Positions 1 through 7,122 of a DNA stretch of 11,651 bases are shown one piece after another. Numbering within the stretch: position 1 is the first letter of the stretch; each line of letters starts with the position of its first letter. The DNA is from an uncultured Spirochaetaceae bacterium (GTDB lineage Bacteria; Spirochaetota; Spirochaetia; Sphaerochaetales; Sphaerochaetaceae). The notes beneath the pieces were generated by a model. The model ran no database searches, was not told where the DNA came from, and was given only the letters and a program-made list of their open reading frames with translations. The position numbers and the translations under genes are program-made. The stretch lies in contig CALXON010000099.1 of assembly GCA_944389985.1 (NCBI GenBank), positions 1-11,651 on the forward strand. Direction: 5' to 3'.

Positions 1-552
1 GCAGGATATTCGTATCCGGACGGCGATGCCTTCGTCATAAAAGGATCAGCCGTCAAGGCGGCAAACCAGTGGTACAACAAACGCAAGGCAGAGATTCAGA
101 GCATCTATGATAGGCAGAAGGTATCGAACGGCCAGGCCATGATACATCTGACGATGAAAAGAGAGAACTTCATGGATAACGAACTCAATAACATAGCCAA
201 GCAGGTGGTTGATTACGCTGATGAGAACCGCATTGACCGCATCATCGTCGGATGGAACAAGGGCATCAAGCAGGGAATCAATATCGGGAAGAGCAGCAAC
301 CAGAAGTTCGTGTGCATCCCCTATCAGAGCCTGTTCCAGAAGATACGGTACAGGTGCGAAAAGTTCGGCATAGGGATCGAGCAGATAGAGGAGGACCACA
401 CATCAAAATGCTCCGCGATAGACCGTGAGGAGGTCTGCCATCATGAGACGTATATGGGGAAACGCGTGAAGCGTGGCCTTTTCCGCACAGCGAAAGGGCA
501 TCTCATCAATGCGGACATCAACGGGGCGATGAATATCTCAGGCGATACCTGA
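1..552 (+). CDS. tnpB: TnpB (IS605 OrfB) RNA-guided nuclease, C-terminal part
   Basis: The reading frame is open from base 1 to the TGA at 550-552, giving the last 183 residues; the N-terminus is off the window. TnpB proteins are RuvC-fold nucleases guided by an omegaRNA transcribed from the element's right end, and they help the transposon persist. Visible family features are the GWNKGIKQGINIG stretch, the EEDHTSKCS motif whose second Glu (codon 391-393) should be the RuvC-II catalytic residue, the YMGKRVKRGLF segment, and NADINGAMNI with the RuvC-III Asp at 514-516. The RuvC-I Asp lies upstream. The zinc-knuckle region has KCS and VCHH but not the two CxxC pairs seen in many TnpB proteins; a single-Cys form occurs in one OrfB subgroup. 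Both visible catalytic acids are intact and there is no frameshift, so the copy looks potentially active. Methionines at 139 and 172 are internal, since upstream sequence also matches the family. Confidence 0.9.
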   Translation, partial: AGYSYPDGDAFVIKGSAVKAANQWYNKRKAEIQSIYDRQKVSNGQAMIHLTMKRENFMDNELNNIAKQVVDYADENRIDRIIVGWNKGIKQGINIGKSSNQKFVCIPYQSLFQKIRYRCEKFGIGIEQIEEDHTSKCSAIDREEVCHHETYMGKRVKRGLFRTAKGHLINADINGAMNISGDT

Positions 553-705
553 GAAGTAAGCAGAAGGGGGATATCAGCCTCCGACTGTGTAGGGCCGCGT
601 CAACGGGCCGTGTCAGGGTGCTTGAACGGATCTGGGCAAAACCAGGGAATCGGTAGGTAACCAGGCAGAATCAAGCTCCAGCCTCTATAGGATGGAGTCG
701 TTGAC
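553..705 (+). ncRNA. putative omegaRNA scaffold / right end of the element
   Basis: This non-coding stretch directly follows tnpB. It contains several possible stems: GGCC at 593-596 with GGCC at 606-609; CTGG at 632-635 with CCAG at 642-645; and a terminal hairpin with CTCCA 676-680 pairing TGGAG 693-697, CCT 682-684 pairing AGG 689-691, and a CTAT loop. In IS200/IS605 elements the omegaRNA comes from this place, often starting inside the 3' end of tnpB, and its guide is the host sequence just beyond the right end. By that logic the guide would start near 706. The exact 5' end, 3' end and folding are not determined here; the assignment rests on position and hairpins. Confidence 0.5.
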
Positions 706-717
706 TAAAGACTGATG

Positions 718-1218
718 TCAGACAAGCTGTCCGGAGATCATGATCCGGACATTTTCATTTCCCGTGTTCTCCCTGAGAGTGAGTGTTATCTCCTCAAAGG
801 CTTCCTCTGGAGCGCCCTCCAGCTCGGAGGAGAAGTCTGCAAAGACATAGCCGTCCATCTCCGAGATGCCGATGAGTCTTGTTCCTTCCGGAATGTATGA
901 GATGAGTCCTTCTGCTATCTCGCTGCTGCTCTCATCGAGCAGAAGTGCCTCCACTGCAAGGTGGAGATCATCGGAGATCAGCGGTCTGGGGATGCTCCTC
1001 TCGGTCATGACAGGTCCTTCGGATGAGTGCAGACAGACATAGAAAGAGGAAGTCGCATTCTTTTCCTCCTCATATAAGGCTCTGTGCCTCTCAAGCTGCA
1101 GATACTCAGCAGTGAATGATCCTCTGAAGAAGACCGCTGCCACAGCAGCTGAGGCGAAAAGAAGGATCAGCACTATCTCGATCAGTGTGTATCTGATATG
1201 ACCTCTCGATCTGGACAT
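718..1218 (-). CDS. membrane-anchored GerMN-domain protein
   Basis: A 166-residue protein with a short basic N-terminus (MSRSRGHIR), one hydrophobic helix (about residues 11-31) and an extracytoplasmic remainder. The C-terminal half (about 50-166) fits the GerMN fold: an IPEGTRLIGIS strand followed by DGYVFADFSSEL and a final strand ending near the C-terminus. GerMN domains occur in sporulation protein GerM and in many cell-envelope proteins of non-sporulating bacteria, probably as a peptidoglycan or protein-binding module; a precise function cannot be given. The frame also has an ATG two codons upstream (1222-1224), but that codon lies inside the spacer between the -10 element at 1225-1230 and this ATG, so I chose 1216-1218. 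There is no Shine-Dalgarno sequence. The helix begins YTLIEIV, like type IV pilins, but with Arg rather than Gly before it. The gene is divergent from ptsI, and its stop codon is about 12 nt from the transposon end. Confidence 0.75.
   Translation of the reverse strand: MSRSRGHIRYTLIEIVLILLFASAAVAAVFFRGSFTAEYLQLERHRALYEEEKNATSSFYVCLHSSEGPVMTERSIPRPLISDDLHLAVEALLLDESSSEIAEGLISYIPEGTRLIGISEMDGYVFADFSSELEGAPEEAFEEITLTLRENTGNENVRIMISGQLV
728..755 (+). terminator. possible intrinsic terminator downstream of the element
   Basis: A perfect 8-bp inverted repeat, TGTCCGGA (728-735) and TCCGGACA (744-751), with an 8-nt loop, is followed on the plus strand by TTTTC. That is the layout of a weak rho-independent terminator for transcripts leaving the transposon. 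It lies inside the 3' coding end of the opposite-strand GerMN gene. On the minus strand the hairpin is followed by GCTTGTC, which is not U-rich, so it would not be a good terminator for GerMN itself. The uridine tract is short, so efficiency is uncertain. Confidence 0.4.
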
Positions 1219-1224
1219 GAGCAT

Positions 1225-1233
1225 ATTGTATCA
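1225..1233 (-). promoter_or_regulatory. extended -10 promoter of the GerMN gene
   Basis: On the minus strand this reads TGATACAAT: an extended -10 (TGn) joined to TACAAT, which matches five of six consensus bases. The ATG at 1216-1218 starts exactly 6 nt downstream, so transcription should begin at or beside that codon. I see no convincing -35 box, as is usual for extended -10 promoters. Confidence 0.5.
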
Positions 1234-1277
1234 CTTTGGCCTGAGACTGCAAAATATGGAGTCCGCTCATCTTTTTG

Positions 1278-1286
1278 TGTTAGAAT
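1278..1286 (+). promoter_or_regulatory. extended -10 promoter of ptsI
   Basis: The sequence reads TGTTAGAAT, a TGn extension followed by TAGAAT (five of six consensus bases). The ptsI ATG begins 6 nt later at 1293, and there is no room for or trace of a Shine-Dalgarno sequence between them. A TGGAGT at 1257-1262 is a poor -35 candidate at 18-nt spacing. The predicted transcript is leaderless or nearly so. Confidence 0.5.
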
Positions 1287-1292
1287 CAGTTC

Positions 1293-3005
1293 ATGATCCA
1301 GAAAACGGGAATAGGAGTATCGCCGGGTGCGGTTGTGGCAGAGGCCGCTGTGCTGAGACATACAGCGCTGTCAATAGAGCACATACCCTCCGATGACACG
1401 GAAGGGGAGCTGTCCGTTCTATCATCCGCCTATGATTCCGCTCTTTCCTCACTCGATTCCCTCATAGCTGTATCAGATGATGAGAAGTCCATGCTCGCGA
1501 TCCTCAGGACGATGCTCTCAGATCCTGAGTATCTCTCTCTGATCAGGGAGAACATCACGGAAAGGAAATACAATGCTGCATGGGCGGTCGAGGCGGCCAC
1601 GGAGAAGTACGCATCTGAACTGGACAAGCTTGGAGATGGATATTTCAGCGAACGCGCATCGGACATAAGGGATGCGGGGTATATCCTGATCGAATCCATT
1701 CAGGGTTTCATGATATCTGCATTCCATCTCACGAAACCCTCGGTCCTTGTCGCGGACTATCTCCTGCCATCTGAATTCCTGAGGATGGACAGACAGTATC
1801 TCAAGGGACTCTGTCTCGATGGAGGCGGAAAGGCAAGCCACATGGCCATTCTTGCCCGTTCTGCGGACATTCCTGCAGTCTTCGCTCTCTCTGATTTCTC
1901 CTCCATGGTCGAGGAAGGGGCCGTCATAGCAGTCGACGGACGGGACGGTACCGTCGTTCTTGATCCGCAGCGCAAGGTCCTCTCAGAGTACAGGAAGCGT
2001 TCTGATGCCGCTGCAAGGGATGAGGCCGAGCTCAAGAAGGATGCAGGACTTCCGGCTGAGACTCTCGACGGTTACCGCATAAGGCTCATGTGCAACATCG
2101 AGGGGCTGGAAGGAATCGATGGTGCGATCGCATCGGGGTCTGAGGGAATCGGACTTTTCCGTACGGAGTTCCTTGCCCTGCAGAGTGACTATCTGGAGAA
2201 CGGGGAGAAGATGGATCATGTCTATCAGGAGGCTGTCGAACGCATGAGCGCCTGTGGACCCGTGACCTTCCGTACCTATGACATTGGCGGTGACAAAGCC
2301 CTCAACGGCATGAAGATCAACGAGGAGAATCCGATCCTCGGCTGGCGTGCCGTGCGGTTCTGCATGGAGAACAGGGATATGTTCCGCCGTCAGCTTGTCT
2401 CGATACTCAGGGCTTCCGCGTATTCTGACTCAGTCCGTATAATGTTCCCGATGATCTCCGGATCGGAGGAGCTGAGGGAGGTCCTGTCGTTCTTTGATGA
2501 GGTCAAGGAGGAGTGCCGGAAGAATGGTACGGCTTTCGATGAGAACATAAAGATCGGAACGATGATCGAGGTGCCGTCAGCTGCAATCACCGCAGACATA
2601 CTTGCAGACTATGTCGATTTCATGTCCATCGGCACGAATGACCTTATCCAGTACACGATCGCGGTGGACAGGGGAAATGAGAAGATATCCTATCTTTACA
2701 GACCTCTGCATCCTGCAGTGCTCCGGCTCCTGAAATACGTCGTCGACTCGGCGAAGGCAAAGGGTGTGACCGTGTCCATGTGCGGAGAGATGGCAGGAGA
2801 TCCGGACTACCTTCCGATACTTGTCGGAATGGGATTTGACGAGCTCTCGATGTCCGCCCATTCCATACTTGAATCCAAGAAGAGGATAAGGATGCTGGAC
2901 AAGAGCTGTTGCACCCGTTTTGTAAATCATGTACTCTCACTCTCTGATGCTGCCTCGGTTGAGGAAGCGTTAAAGGAATTCTTGGATACATATGGAAAAG
3001 CTTGA
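1293..3005 (+). CDS. ptsI: PTS enzyme I (phosphoenolpyruvate-protein phosphotransferase)
   Basis: A 570-residue cytoplasmic enzyme that takes the phosphoryl group from phosphoenolpyruvate and passes it to HPr, starting the sugar phosphotransferase cascade. Length agrees with the family (about 575). The N-terminal part holds the HPr-binding helices and the phospho-histidine loop GGGKASHMAILARS, with His183 as the phosphorylated residue. The C-terminal TIM-barrel has the expected PEP and magnesium site motifs: GLFRTEF (Arg290), DIGGDK (330-335), GWRAVRF (Arg352), SIGTNDLIQYT (from 445), YRPLHPAVLRL, and SMCGEMAGDP with catalytic Cys497. All are intact. The start is set by the extended -10 element 6 nt upstream, with no ribosome binding site. 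No ptsH or EII gene is visible nearby; instead it overlaps der by 14 nt. The paralogues PtsP and PtsA are less likely because there is no GAF or HPr domain. Confidence 0.95.
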   Translation: MIQKTGIGVSPGAVVAEAAVLRHTALSIEHIPSDDTEGELSVLSSAYDSALSSLDSLIAVSDDEKSMLAILRTMLSDPEYLSLIRENITERKYNAAWAVEAATEKYASELDKLGDGYFSERASDIRDAGYILIESIQGFMISAFHLTKPSVLVADYLLPSEFLRMDRQYLKGLCLDGGGKASHMAILARSADIPAVFALSDFSSMVEEGAVIAVDGRDGTVVLDPQRKVLSEYRKRSDAAARDEAELKKDAGLPAETLDGYRIRLMCNIEGLEGIDGAIASGSEGIGLFRTEFLALQSDYLENGEKMDHVYQEAVERMSACGPVTFRTYDIGGDKALNGMKINEENPILGWRAVRFCMENRDMFRRQLVSILRASAYSDSVRIMFPMISGSEELREVLSFFDEVKEECRKNGTAFDENIKIGTMIEVPSAAITADILADYVDFMSIGTNDLIQYTIAVDRGNEKISYLYRPLHPAVLRLLKYVVDSAKAKGVTVSMCGEMAGDPDYLPILVGMGFDELSMSAHSILESKKRIRMLDKSCCTRFVNHVLSLSDAASVEEALKEFLDTYGKA

Positions 3006-4542
3006 CATCAGGAACAAAGCCGACATAGATACACAGCTTCCTCTGATATCGATCATAGGACGCCCGAATGTAGGAAAGTCCACACTCTTCAACAGACTCA
3101 TCGGAAAGAGGCGTGCGATAACAGATCCGACACCGGGTGTCACACGCGATCCGATTCCGGAAAGATGGCTTCTTGCCAACAATCCGGTCACTCTTGTGGA
3201 CTCCGGCGGAGTCAAACTTGACAAGGAAGGACTGGATCACGCTGTAAGCGACAAGTCCCTCTCTCTTCTCGAGATCAGTGACGCGATCATATTCCTGATG
3301 GACTGCATGAATGTGACCAGAGAGGATCAGCTGCTTATCGATACTCTCAGACCTTACTCCGACAAGGTTGTGCTCGCCGTCAACAAGGTTGATGACGTGA
3401 AGCGTGATGATCTTGTGTGGAATTTCTTCTCATATGGTTATCAGAGAGTTGTGGGAATATCCGCAGCGCACGGACTGGGAATCGAGGAGCTGGAGGACAC
3501 TCTTCTCGGAATGCTCGATCTTGAGCCTGTCGAGGACATCCCGGATGAGCCTGATTCGATCAAGCTCGCGATCCTCGGAAAGCCGAATACCGGGAAGAGT
3601 ACACTCATGAACCTTCTCACCGGCCGTGACATCTCGATAGTCTCCCCGATAGCGGGAACGACGAGGGATGTGATGCGCGGTACATTCATCTACAAGGGAA
3701 CTGAGTACACCGTTCTCGATACGGCAGGTATCAGGCGCAAGAGCAAGGTTGACGAGGATGTGGAGTACTACTCGGTCAACAGAGCCATAAAGACGATCGA
3801 GGATGCCGATGTGGTCCTTCTCATGGTCGATATAACGGAAGGACTGTCCGAGCAGGACAAGAAGATCGCGAACCTCATCGTCAGAAGGGGAAAGGGTGTA
3901 ATACTCGTACTCAACAAGACAGACCTGCTTAAAGGTCTTCCAAATGAGATCGAGGCCATAAAGGACAGGGTGAGATTCCTCTTCCCGATCCTCTCATTCG
4001 CGCCTCTCCAGCCGATCTCCGCACTTAACGGTTCTGATATCGGAAAGCTTCTGGATACTGTCTGGAATGTATGGAAACAGCTTCAGAAGAGGGTCGACAC
4101 ATCCAGTCTGAATACGGCACTTGCATCGTGGACAAAGGATAATGAGCCTCCCCGCGGAGCTGCGGGACACTTCAAGGTCCTGTATGGCACACAGGTGTCA
4201 GCAGCGCCCGTACGCTTCCTTTTCTTCGTCAACAGGATCCATTCATTCCCTGATACATATGTCTCATACCTCAAGAACATGATCAGGCGCGATTTCGGTT
4301 TCGCCAATGTTCCTGTCGAGATTTCTCTCAGAGAGAGAAGACGCAACCCCAGCCTGAACGAGAAGGGACCGTCAAAGACCGAGAGGGAGATCAGGAAGGT
4401 GATGAGCAAGCCCTCCCAGAAGAAGGTTACAGGCGGAACGGCCAGAAAGCCCGGCGGAAAGGCCAGAATGGGAAAGGAGAGGGAAAGAGCGGAGAAGATT
4501 GTCCGCAACCAGAAGCAGAGGAGAGCCAATGGGAAAGGCTGA
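2992..4542 (+). CDS. der: ribosome biogenesis GTPase Der (EngA)
   Basis: Der is an essential GTPase with two consecutive G domains and a C-terminal KH-like domain; it binds the 50S subunit during late assembly. Here 516 residues show G domain 1 with GRPNVGKST (23-31), TPGVTRD, DSGG (G3, where DTGG is usual) and NKVD (131-134), and G domain 2 with GKPNTGKST (196-204), AGTTRD, DTAGIRRKSKV, NKTD (308-311, where NKWD is common) and SALNG. The KH-like region follows. The last 65-70 residues are a Lys/Arg-rich tail, and about 16 residues precede the first G domain, which makes the protein longer than the usual 440-490. The ATG overlaps the end of ptsI by 14 nt and has only a weak GGA upstream (2984-2986), so expression is probably coupled to ptsI. 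No earlier or later start is better supported. Confidence 0.95.
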   Translation: MEKLDIRNKADIDTQLPLISIIGRPNVGKSTLFNRLIGKRRAITDPTPGVTRDPIPERWLLANNPVTLVDSGGVKLDKEGLDHAVSDKSLSLLEISDAIIFLMDCMNVTREDQLLIDTLRPYSDKVVLAVNKVDDVKRDDLVWNFFSYGYQRVVGISAAHGLGIEELEDTLLGMLDLEPVEDIPDEPDSIKLAILGKPNTGKSTLMNLLTGRDISIVSPIAGTTRDVMRGTFIYKGTEYTVLDTAGIRRKSKVDEDVEYYSVNRAIKTIEDADVVLLMVDITEGLSEQDKKIANLIVRRGKGVILVLNKTDLLKGLPNEIEAIKDRVRFLFPILSFAPLQPISALNGSDIGKLLDTVWNVWKQLQKRVDTSSLNTALASWTKDNEPPRGAAGHFKVLYGTQVSAAPVRFLFFVNRIHSFPDTYVSYLKNMIRRDFGFANVPVEISLRERRRNPSLNEKGPSKTEREIRKVMSKPSQKKVTGGTARKPGGKARMGKERERAEKIVRNQKQRRANGKG

Positions 4543-5218
4543 GGAGTGGGGTATCAGGGCAATAGCCTTTGACATCGATGGAACCCTGTATCCCAAGTGG
4601 CAGATGGATGTCAGACTTGCGGCAGCCTCCATTCTCCACCTGCCGTTCTCTCTCCGTTACAACCGTATCAGACAGAGGATCCGCGAAGAGGATGGAATGA
4701 AGGACATTCCAGTCAGTTCCCTTGAAGCACTGAGGAGACGTGAGTGCATCATGATGTACGGAACCGATGCGAAGCTGGATCATTTCATCGGAAAGGAGGA
4801 GAGAGTCCTCAGAAAACCTTGGGAAAGGCTCTTCCGTTCCATCAGGCCATTTCCGGGAATGCGTTCATGTCTGGAAGAGGCTTCTGAGAAATACCGTCTG
4901 GCTGTTCTCTCGGACTTCCCGATAGGTTCGAAACTGAAAGCCCTCGGAGTTGAGGACCTTTTCGAGTATAAAGCCTCTGCGGAGGACTCAGGAGCTCTGA
5001 AGCCATCTCCCGTACCGTTCCGTGTCATGCTCGGTGTGCTAGGACTTGAGCCGGGAGAGGTTCTGTACGTCGGGGACAGCGAGAGGAAGGATATTGAGGG
5101 GGCCAGCAATGCAGGATTGCGCACCGCCCTTATTTCTACTTCATCCCACAAGGTGTATAGTATAGCTGATACGGTCTTCTCAAGCTGGGATGAATTCCGT
5201 GATACTATAATAAGATAA
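4529..5218 (+). CDS. HAD-superfamily hydrolase (phosphatase-like)
   Basis: A 229-residue cytoplasmic haloacid dehalogenase-type hydrolase. Motif I is FDIDGTLYP with nucleophile Asp15 and general acid Asp17; motif II is VLSD with Ser128; motif III is Lys158 in GALKPSP; motif IV is VGDSERKD with Asp183 and Asp188. The helical segment between motif I and motif II looks like a C1-type cap, as in subfamily I phosphatases such as phosphoglycolate phosphatase, but the substrate cannot be read from sequence. I chose the ATG at 4529 over an upstream TTG at 4499 because AGGAG (4519-4523) lies 5 nt before it and motif I then falls at the usual distance from the N-terminus. The gene overlaps der by 14 nt, the same length as the ptsI/der overlap, implying translational coupling. 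Confidence 0.88.
   Translation: MGKAEEWGIRAIAFDIDGTLYPKWQMDVRLAAASILHLPFSLRYNRIRQRIREEDGMKDIPVSSLEALRRRECIMMYGTDAKLDHFIGKEERVLRKPWERLFRSIRPFPGMRSCLEEASEKYRLAVLSDFPIGSKLKALGVEDLFEYKASAEDSGALKPSPVPFRVMLGVLGLEPGEVLYVGDSERKDIEGASNAGLRTALISTSSHKVYSIADTVFSSWDEFRDTIIR
5206..5211 (+). promoter_or_regulatory. -10 element inside the HAD gene end, for the coiled-coil gene
   Basis: A perfect TATAAT lies within the last codons of the HAD gene, 18 nt before the ATG at 5230. Transcription from about 5218 would give a very short leader that still carries the AAGGGG ribosome binding site at 5217-5222 (7 nt from the ATG), or part of it. No TGn extension or good -35 is present, so this is weaker evidence than the other promoters. 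Confidence 0.3.
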
Positions 5219-5229
5219 GGGGTGCCGCC

Positions 5230-7122
5230 ATGCCTGATATTCCTGTTCTGTCCATCGTTCTTGCCGTAGCGCTTGCTGTGCTTATCAACTTCATCATCAA
5301 TCTGATAATCCGCAGGAAGGATAAGAACAGCCGTACGATGAAGATGGTGGCTGACCAGATCCAGGCTTTCAGGAATGAGGTGTCTGCGACTGTCGAGCGT
5401 ATTACGACCATGGGGCGTGACACACTTCAGAATGTCGATGCCAAGACAACCGAGGCTTCCGACATGGTCAGACAAGTCGCAGAAGGTCTTGAGACGCTCT
5501 CGGAGCACAGCAGGGATCTCGCGGCACTTCAGAGCGTGTGTGTCAGTTACAAGAACGCGCTTGAGAAACTCCGCATAGCAACCGATCAGGCAGAGGCGAG
5601 AATACAGGCAGTACAGGATGAGGTGAGGAAGGCGGAAGCTGTCGATGAGTTCGTCCGCCAGTTCCAGGCAGAGTCAGAACGGCTTCTGAATCAGATGCAG
5701 GACATGAAGGCAGAGTACACACGCCTTGTCGCATCCACAGAAGAGAGCCTCAGGGCAGCCGGAGAGGTTCAGAAGAACGAGAATCAGGACATGCTTCAGG
5801 AATTCTCCGTATCCCTTGAGAGATTCAGGGAGCAGTTCTCAGAGTTCGTCTCCTCAAAGCATGCCGACTTCGAGGCATATCTGGCAGAGGAAGCCAGAAA
5901 GACAGAGGAGGCTGCTGCCGATGCACAGACCCGCCGTGAGGACATCCTCAGAAGTCTGGACGAGGGAAAGGATGATCTCTCAAGGATGAAGGCATCCCTT
6001 GATGAGGAGCTTGAGATCATCAGGAACACGGCAGACAGCCTGAAGACGGATTCAGCTGCCGCGATCGAGACATTCAACTCTGAAGTCGAAGTTGCGAAGA
6101 GCACCCTCTCAGCCCATTCTGATGACTGTATGTCCGGTATCGACAGATCATTCACTGCATTGAAAGATGAGCTTGATGAGCTTTCAAGATCACAGGCTGA
6201 TGACATAGAGAGAAGGAAGGCCCTGCTCTCAGATGATGCGGAGGCCCTCGTTACGAGAGTGTCTGGAGAGATCGATCAGAAGAAGACCGAACTCTCGTCC
6301 TTTGCTGACAGCACGCTTTCCTCATTCTCATCATCTGTTAAGAGCTGTGAGGAGGAGCTTGACGGTCGTCTCACAGAATTCTCCGCAAGGCTTTCTTCTG
6401 AAAAGGAATCGCTGTCAGGAATGCTGGACAGCGTGAGAAAGGATGCTGCAGAGGCCGGTGACAACACAAGGCTTGTCGTGGAGGAGGCTCTGACACGTCT
6501 CAGCGAGGCCCGTGAGGGACTTGATGCGGACAGGAATGCCTTCATCTCATCCTCACATGATGCGATAGCGAAGAGTTTCTCTGAGCTTATCTCCTCTGTT
6601 GATGCAAGTTTCGGAAAGATCAGGGAGGACGGGGATGCGTTCATAGGGAATATCGCGGAACGTGTCTCTGAGACAAGGGAGACAATCGCGATGCTCTCTG
6701 AAGGTGAGCAGTCAAGGATAAAGGCCGCGGTCGAGAGACTTCAGGAGCTGGATGACAAGATCAGGATGTCCGAGGAGCAGCTCTCCGCGCTCTCCGAGCA
6801 GATTACTTCCACCAGGGAAGAGCTCTTCGCAGCCCAGCAGGACAGGGGAAGGCTTGATGCCGAGCTGGAGGAGAGGAACAAGGAGCTTGAAAGACTTAAA
6901 AGTGACATGGAGGAGCAGAAGGCTCTCCGTATCAATGAGGAGGCCGCTCTCGTCCGTCTCAAGCTGCAGATCTCCAATCTGAAGAAGGAGAATGCGAAAG
7001 CAGAGGAGAAAGCTCCGCAGGCAGAGCCCAGAAAGAAACCGGAGGAGATGATTGACGAGTTCCCCGATGATATCTTCACAGGCAGTGTCGAGGAGGTCGA
7101 CCTCTCCGATGATGAGGACTGA
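5230..7122 (+). CDS. SpiroCoCo-family membrane-anchored coiled-coil protein
   Basis: A 630-residue protein with a hydrophobic N-terminal helix (about residues 6-27) followed by the basic stop-transfer stretch RRKDK, so the bulk should face the cytoplasm. From about residue 35 to 585 it is almost entirely heptad-like, rich in Glu, Ser, Ala, Leu, Lys and Asp with few Pro or Gly, as expected of a long coiled-coil rod. The tail (about 600-630) is strongly acidic, ending in EEVDLSDDED. Layout and composition match the SpiroCoCo family, known essentially from spirochaetes; its function is not established, and a structural or scaffolding role is only inferred. An AAGGGG ribosome binding site sits 7 nt before the ATG, unlike several neighbours. 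It starts 11 nt after the HAD stop. An RmuC- or SMC-like protein is less likely: no nuclease domain and no Walker motif are seen. Confidence 0.85.
   Translation: MPDIPVLSIVLAVALAVLINFIINLIIRRKDKNSRTMKMVADQIQAFRNEVSATVERITTMGRDTLQNVDAKTTEASDMVRQVAEGLETLSEHSRDLAALQSVCVSYKNALEKLRIATDQAEARIQAVQDEVRKAEAVDEFVRQFQAESERLLNQMQDMKAEYTRLVASTEESLRAAGEVQKNENQDMLQEFSVSLERFREQFSEFVSSKHADFEAYLAEEARKTEEAAADAQTRREDILRSLDEGKDDLSRMKASLDEELEIIRNTADSLKTDSAAAIETFNSEVEVAKSTLSAHSDDCMSGIDRSFTALKDELDELSRSQADDIERRKALLSDDAEALVTRVSGEIDQKKTELSSFADSTLSSFSSSVKSCEEELDGRLTEFSARLSSEKESLSGMLDSVRKDAAEAGDNTRLVVEEALTRLSEAREGLDADRNAFISSSHDAIAKSFSELISSVDASFGKIREDGDAFIGNIAERVSETRETIAMLSEGEQSRIKAAVERLQELDDKIRMSEEQLSALSEQITSTREELFAAQQDRGRLDAELEERNKELERLKSDMEEQKALRINEEAALVRLKLQISNLKKENAKAEEKAPQAEPRKKPEEMIDEFPDDIFTGSVEEVDLSDDED

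Larger units (their letters stand above)
1..705 (+). mobile_element. IS200/IS605-family element, right-hand part
   Basis: This is the 3' portion of an insertion sequence carrying tnpB. It holds the end of the transposase-associated nuclease gene, then a structured non-coding segment ending in an imperfect hairpin (676-697) and the sequence TCGTTGAC at about 698-705. Elements of this family have no terminal inverted repeats; they end in subterminal hairpins and make no target duplication, which agrees with what is seen. The left end, and any tnpA, lie outside the window. The right boundary at 705 is inferred from the hairpin position and from the host gene stop codon at 718; an empty-site comparison would fix it. 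The insertion left the neighbouring GerMN gene intact. Confidence 0.72.

Noticed and set aside
46..399. A 117-codon minus-strand frame within the transposon
   Set aside because: It is the antisense shadow of tnpB, whose plus-strand product shows conserved RuvC motifs.
553..717. A riboswitch or tRNA-like structure in the structured non-coding segment
   Set aside because: No tRNA cloverleaf or T-loop consensus is seen, and no downstream plus-strand gene would be regulated; position after tnpB is better explained by an omegaRNA and transposon end.
715..900. A 61-codon plus-strand frame just after the transposon
   Set aside because: It is antisense to the GerMN coding end and has no family signature; the minus-strand product has a recognisable domain.
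2644..3240. A 198-codon open frame on the minus strand
   Set aside because: It is antisense to the conserved C-terminus of ptsI and the first G domain of der; the protein has no family features.
4780..5508. A 242-codon open frame on the minus strand
   Set aside because: It runs antisense across the well-supported HAD gene and into the coiled-coil gene, has no recognisable motif, and its composition reflects the opposite strand's codon bias.
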